Positions 7,917-10,833 of a stretch of 10,833 nt of DNA are shown here, in pieces. The DNA is from CBFGRU01 sp965651255. GTDB taxonomy: Bacteria; Planctomycetota; Phycisphaerae; Phycisphaerales; SM1A02. The notes below the pieces were generated by a model. It searched no databases. It was not told the origin of the DNA and saw nothing but the letters and a program-made list of their open reading frames with translations. The first letter of the stretch is position 1; every line of letters begins with the position of its first letter. The translations under genes and the position numbers were made by a program. The stretch lies in NCBI GenBank assembly GCA_965651255.1, contig CBFGRU010000090.1, forward strand, positions 1 through 10,833, read 5' to 3'.

Positions 7917-7973
7917 AAGTGACTCCTGCTCGAGAAACGTGAGCCGGGAGTGTAGGTCGCTCACCAGCGCACG

Positions 7974-9605
7974 TCAGCTCACCGTATCCACCGCCGCCAG
8001 TGGTTCGACGCGCGGAAAGAGTGCAACCTTCTCAACGCGCGTACCCGGGGGTAATCCTCCCCAGGCCGCTAACTGAGAAAGCCGATCTTGGGTCGGATCG
8101 ATCTTCAGCCCGAGCGCGCTCCACAGTTGCGGCATCCGCTCAGTACAGATCGGATAGAGCAGCAGCGACGCGATGCGAACGACCTCCAGAGATTGGTACA
8201 GAATTGCGCCGACGTGATCGCGGAGTGATTCATCCTTGATCTTCTTGAACGGTTCGGTGCCATGTATGAAGCCATCGACCTTCCGGATCAGACCGATCGC
8301 TTCTTCGAACGCGCTTTCGAGATCAAATCGCTCAATCGCCTCGATTGCGCGCGACACTGCCTCGTTGGTGATAACCGGCCAATCAAACGAATCGATCACG
8401 AGTCGCCGGTTGTGTTCATCTTGCTCACCCGGCACGATGCCATCAAAGTACTTCCCAATCATCGCAGTGACACGACTTGCGCAGTTCCCGACGGTGTTGA
8501 CCAGATCAGCCGAGTAGATTTCATGGAAGTGCGCCGCGGAGAAATCCGCATCGGTCGCGCCAATCGGACCCTGGGTCACCATGTAGTACCGCCACGCATC
8601 CAGCGAGTACTGCTCGATGTATCGCTCGATCGTCGGCAGATCAATGAAGTTTCCGAGCGACTTCGACATCTTCTGCCCTTCGCTGATCCAGAACGAGTGG
8701 CAGTAGATGAACGAAGGCAGGCACACCCACTCATACCCCGGTCGTCGCCGAAGCGCCAGCAGCATGGAGGGCCAGATCGCCGCGTGAAACCAGAGAATAT
8801 CCTTTGCGATCACATGCGCGGCGCCGGATTGCCAGTAACGACGGCGAGCATCGGTGTCCACCGTCGAGAGATAGTTGAACAATGCATCAATCCACACGTA
8901 GATCGTGTGCTGCTCATCGCCGGGGATGCGAATCCCCCAGTCACCCGCACCTTCGGAGGCCAGCCGTGAGATGGGAACATCATCCATTTCGCGAATTCGA
9001 TGGATAATCTCGTTCTTGCGAACATCGGGGCGGACCGTAAACCGTTGTCCGCTGACTTCACGCCCACTCTCCAGGAGTTCGAGCAGCGGTTCCCGATATG
9101 CGCTGAGGCGGAAGAAGTAATTATGCTCGCGTTTTCGTACGAGCGGCTTGCCGTTGAAGGGAGACTTGTAGTCGTACTCCTTGGCCTTGCTCTCGGGGAT
9201 GTACTCTTCCTGACCTGCGTCGTACCAACCTTCATACTCACCCAGATAGACATCGCCCGAATCGAGGAGCGCCTGGACATACTGTTGCACGCGATCTTTG
9301 TGGCGAGTCTCCGTCGTTCGGATGAAATCATCATTCCCGATTCCGATGGTTGCAAACGCTGCACGAAAAGCAGCCGCGTTCTGATCAGCCCACTCCAGTG
9401 GCGTCAAGCCACGTGCTGCGGCGGAATCCACGACCTTGGCGGCATGTTCATCAGTTCCGGTCAGAAAAAAGACGTCACGCCCAAGGAACCGCTGAAAGCG
9501 AGCGGCAACGTCGCAGATCGTCGTTGAGTACGCATGGCCGATATGCGGCTTGTCGTTGACATAGTAAATCGGTGTCGTGATGTAGTACGGCTGGGGCGAA
9601 CTCAT
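7974..9605 (-). CDS. metG: Methionyl-tRNA synthetase, short form
   Basis: A 543-residue class I aminoacyl-tRNA synthetase that charges tRNA-Met, initiator and elongator. The HIGH motif is at 21-24 and KMSKS at 312-316. The connective peptide (about 125-160, from GWYD to EHNYFF) contains no cysteine, so it should lack the zinc of the E. coli enzyme. A helical anticodon-binding domain occupies about 380-510. The protein stops soon after and lacks the C-terminal EMAPII-like tRNA-binding domain of longer MetRS. The ATG at 9605 fits the family N-terminus (YYITTPIYYVND). No ribosome site precedes it. TACAAT at 9620-9615 is nine bases upstream, hinting at a leaderless mRNA. It is probably the first gene of an operon with efp and the SRPBCC gene. 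Confidence 0.97.
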   Translation of the reverse strand: MSSPQPYYITTPIYYVNDKPHIGHAYSTTICDVAARFQRFLGRDVFFLTGTDEHAAKVVDSAAARGLTPLEWADQNAAAFRAAFATIGIGNDDFIRTTETRHKDRVQQYVQALLDSGDVYLGEYEGWYDAGQEEYIPESKAKEYDYKSPFNGKPLVRKREHNYFFRLSAYREPLLELLESGREVSGQRFTVRPDVRKNEIIHRIREMDDVPISRLASEGAGDWGIRIPGDEQHTIYVWIDALFNYLSTVDTDARRRYWQSGAAHVIAKDILWFHAAIWPSMLLALRRRPGYEWVCLPSFIYCHSFWISEGQKMSKSLGNFIDLPTIERYIEQYSLDAWRYYMVTQGPIGATDADFSAAHFHEIYSADLVNTVGNCASRVTAMIGKYFDGIVPGEQDEHNRRLVIDSFDWPVITNEAVSRAIEAIERFDLESAFEEAIGLIRKVDGFIHGTEPFKKIKDESLRDHVGAILYQSLEVVRIASLLLYPICTERMPQLWSALGLKIDPTQDRLSQLAAWGGLPPGTRVEKVALFPRVEPLAAVDTVS

Positions 9606-9614
9606 GGCGACGCG

Positions 9615-9620
9615 ATTGTA
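9615..9620 (-). promoter_or_regulatory. Candidate -10 element of metG
   Basis: On the minus strand TACAAT (five of six consensus bases) lies nine bases before the metG ATG. Initiation six to eight bases downstream would leave a leader of only about one to three nucleotides. The matching -35 position falls inside the terminator stem of the upstream gene and does not resemble TTGACA, so the call is tentative. Confidence 0.35.
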
Positions 9621-9621
9621 G

Positions 9622-9658
9622 TGAAAGAAAAAGACGGCGGCCGTAATCGGCCGCCGTC
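9622..9658 (-). terminator. Intrinsic terminator of the lipoprotein gene
   Basis: On the minus strand a perfect 11-bp GC-rich stem (9658-9648 with 9643-9633) encloses a four-base ATTA loop. It is followed directly by TTTTTCTTT (9632 down to about 9624). This is a textbook Rho-independent terminator, located 43 bases after the lipoprotein stop and just before metG. It separates the two transcription units. Confidence 0.88.
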
Positions 9659-9700
9659 GCTCGGATTTTCATCAGGAGAGGATTCCGAGGTCGCGACGAA

Positions 9701-10180
9701 TCATGGCGATTCTTCACTGAACTCGTCAATCGCGTCGCGATAGGCAAGCTCCAGCGCATCGGCTGCATCCTGTACGCCAGTTTGCATTTCCTCCCAGGCC
9801 TCAGCGCTGGCATTCTGCAAACTCGACACCTGATTCCGCCACGTCACGGTCTGTTGTTCAAGCGAGCTGATGACGCCGTTGATCCGGAGCCGCGCTTCGC
9901 CCTCGAGCTCTTCTGCACGGGAGCGGAGCGTTGCCAAATGATCATCAAAGTTCTCGGATTGGCGGTTGATTGCGGCCAGGAACTCGTTTTTCTTCTGTTC
10001 CAGCAGGTTCCCTGCGGCATCGGCTGCTTCACCCATCTCCCGCTGAACATCATTCATGGTGGTCCCGGTTCCGGTTCCACCCGGGGTGTTGGGTGCCTGT
10101 CCATCCCCCTCACCCGAGCAACCACCCATCGCCAATGTCGCCACAACGGCGCCGGCGAGAACGCTCGTGAAGTACTTCAT
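9701..10180 (-). CDS. Putative lipoprotein with a long helical, coiled-coil-like domain; function unknown
   Basis: A 159-residue protein I do not recognise. Residues 1-20 form a signal peptide (MKYF, then a hydrophobic stretch) ending in a lipobox-like AMGGC with C21 as the candidate lipidated cysteine. Methionine at -3 is unusual; Leu, Val or Ile is normal. Residues 22-41 are a Gly/Thr/Pro-rich flexible linker. Residues 42 to about 155 are almost entirely helix-forming, acidic, and rich in Ala, Glu and Gln with heptad-like hydrophobics, resembling generic coiled-coil or apolipoprotein-like helices. Expected location is the cell envelope, facing the periplasm. The ATG at 10180 is fixed by AAGGAGG (10195-10189) eight bases upstream and by the signal peptide. 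It has its own terminator downstream and is divergent from the ECF sigma gene, which may regulate it (inference). Confidence 0.8.
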   Translation of the reverse strand: MKYFTSVLAGAVVATLAMGGCSGEGDGQAPNTPGGTGTGTTMNDVQREMGEAADAAGNLLEQKKNEFLAAINRQSENFDDHLATLRSRAEELEGEARLRINGVISSLEQQTVTWRNQVSSLQNASAEAWEEMQTGVQDAADALELAYRDAIDEFSEESP

Positions 10181-10188
10181 GTTCTGTT

Positions 10189-10195
10189 CCTCCTT
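10189..10195 (-). promoter_or_regulatory. Strong Shine-Dalgarno of the lipoprotein gene
   Basis: AAGGAGG on the minus strand, eight bases before the ATG at 10180. It decides the start against longer in-frame openings reaching 10300 and suggests high translation. Confidence 0.85.
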
Positions 10196-10293
10196 CAATC
10201 TGGGGTGTCGCGGCTCAGCGCGTGCGCAGGCCCGATGTTGAACCCCTGCTGGGCCGCGTGAATATGGAGAATGGTAGGGAGAAGAACATGGTG

Positions 10294-10323
10294 GGAACAT
10301 TTTGCCCCTTGCTTCGGTACAAT
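10294..10323 (+). promoter_or_regulatory. Candidate promoter of the ECF sigma gene, possibly ECF-type
   Basis: GGAAC followed by ATTTT at 10294-10303 resembles the -35 motif (GGAAC) used by many ECF sigma factors. About 17 bp downstream is GGTAC, running into TACAAT at 10318-10323, which alternatively resembles a housekeeping -10. Start codon GTG 10383 is 60 bases downstream. An ECF-type -35 would suggest autoregulation. The match is short and could be chance. Confidence 0.3.
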
Positions 10324-10382
10324 CCGCACCCGCGGGGCGGCCTCATTGGTCGGATTTCGCACACAGCAAGGATCGCCTGCCC

Positions 10383-10833
10383 GTGGATCGCGGCCAGTTT
10401 GAAGAACTCGCGCTGGAGCACCTCGATGCGGTCTACCGCATGGCCATGCAGCTTGCGCGCCATCCGGATGAAGCCAGCGATCTCGTGCAAGAGACGTATT
10501 TGAAGGCACTGAATGCAGCCGACGGGTTCGAAGAACGCGGTGCCGGCATTCGCGCCTGGCTGTTCAAGATTCTGCACAACGTATTCTACAGCCGTGCCCG
10601 GCGTGACAAACGCGGTCCGGTCAATGTCGATGCGTTCCACGAGGGGGACGAGTCGATCATCCCTCCGGATGAGCCGGAACCGGCGTGGGATTTGCGTACA
10701 CTGGACTGGGAGCACGTCGATGACCGGTTGAAGCGGGCCATTGAGGACCTGAAGCCGGAGTACCGGTCTGTGCTCCTTCTCTGGGGGGTGGAAGGTATGA
10801 AATATCGCGAGATTGCGGATGTCCAGGAGATTC
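10383..10833 (+). CDS. ECF-family RNA polymerase sigma factor, 3' end beyond window
   Basis: The 150 codons present show sigma region 2 at about residues 5-75. The key DEASDLVQETYLKAL segment (core RNA polymerase binding) and the RAWLFKILHNVFYSRARR segment (-10 recognition) are both seen. An acidic linker follows (about 80-110), then the start of region 4 (LKPEYRSVLLLWGVEGMKYREIAD), whose helix-turn-helix is cut by the window edge. Such proteins are usually 170-200 residues, so roughly 20-50 are missing. The start GTG 10383 has AAGGA at 10368-10372, ten bases upstream. ECF sigmas direct RNA polymerase to stress or envelope regulons and are often controlled by a co-transcribed anti-sigma factor; whether one follows here cannot be seen. 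It is divergent from the putative lipoprotein gene. Confidence 0.92.
   Translation, partial: MDRGQFEELALEHLDAVYRMAMQLARHPDEASDLVQETYLKALNAADGFEERGAGIRAWLFKILHNVFYSRARRDKRGPVNVDAFHEGDESIIPPDEPEPAWDLRTLDWEHVDDRLKRAIEDLKPEYRSVLLLWGVEGMKYREIADVQEI

Noticed and set aside
7917..7964. N-terminal extension of EF-P from 7964
   Set aside because: The 16 extra residues have no family match, while GTG 7916 has AGGAG six bases upstream and begins exactly where EF-P homology begins.
8262..8969. A 235-codon plus-strand frame inside metG
   Set aside because: It is antisense to the region containing the KMSKS motif, with no recognisable domain. It is a codon-bias shadow.
10181..10300. N-terminal extension of the lipoprotein from 10300
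   Set aside because: It would place the signal peptide internally and ignore the AAGGAGG eight bases before ATG 10180.

Overview
The window is chromosomal housekeeping DNA of moderately high GC with densely packed genes on both strands. The combination of a planctomycete-like EF-P (Asn at the tip of its loop), a short MetRS with a cysteine-free connective peptide, a 7TM-HD (PgpH-like) protein and a tRNA-Ile(GAT) standing outside any rRNA operon suggests Planctomycetota, perhaps Phycisphaerae. This assignment comes from recalled family resemblance and was not searched. Nothing seen points to a phage, integron, IS element or CRISPR array.

Left part, mostly plus strand. A gene may begin on the minus strand at base 24. 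After a non-coding stretch comes a large membrane protein with an intact HD hydrolase site of the PgpH/YqfF c-di-AMP phosphodiesterase type (344-2707). A lone tRNA-Ile(GAT) follows (2799-2872) with its own promoter and a strong downstream hairpin. Next is a Cache-HAMP-PP2C (RsbU/SpoIIE-type) sensor phosphatase (2996-4921), then gatC and gatA (5025-6805). The last two overlap by 4 nt and encode two of the three subunits of the tRNA-dependent amidotransferase. gatB is not here.

Right part, mostly minus strand. Read in transcription order: an AAGGAGG-led, coiled-coil putative lipoprotein (10180-9701), a textbook intrinsic terminator (9658-9622), metG (9605-7974), efp (7916-7362) and a small SRPBCC-fold protein (7328-6795). 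The last three probably form one operon. It converges on gatA so tightly that the two stop regions overlap by 11 bp. At the right edge an ECF sigma factor begins on the plus strand (10383 to beyond the window), divergent from the lipoprotein gene.

The theme is translation: tRNA-Ile, Gln/Asn-tRNA amidation, Met-tRNA charging and EF-P. Three signalling or regulatory genes sit around it (HD phosphodiesterase, PP2C phosphatase, ECF sigma). I see no new defence or mobile system. The most interesting points are the EF-P tip residue, apparent leaderless starts for gatC and metG, the lipoprotein/ECF divergent pair, and the orphan signalling proteins.
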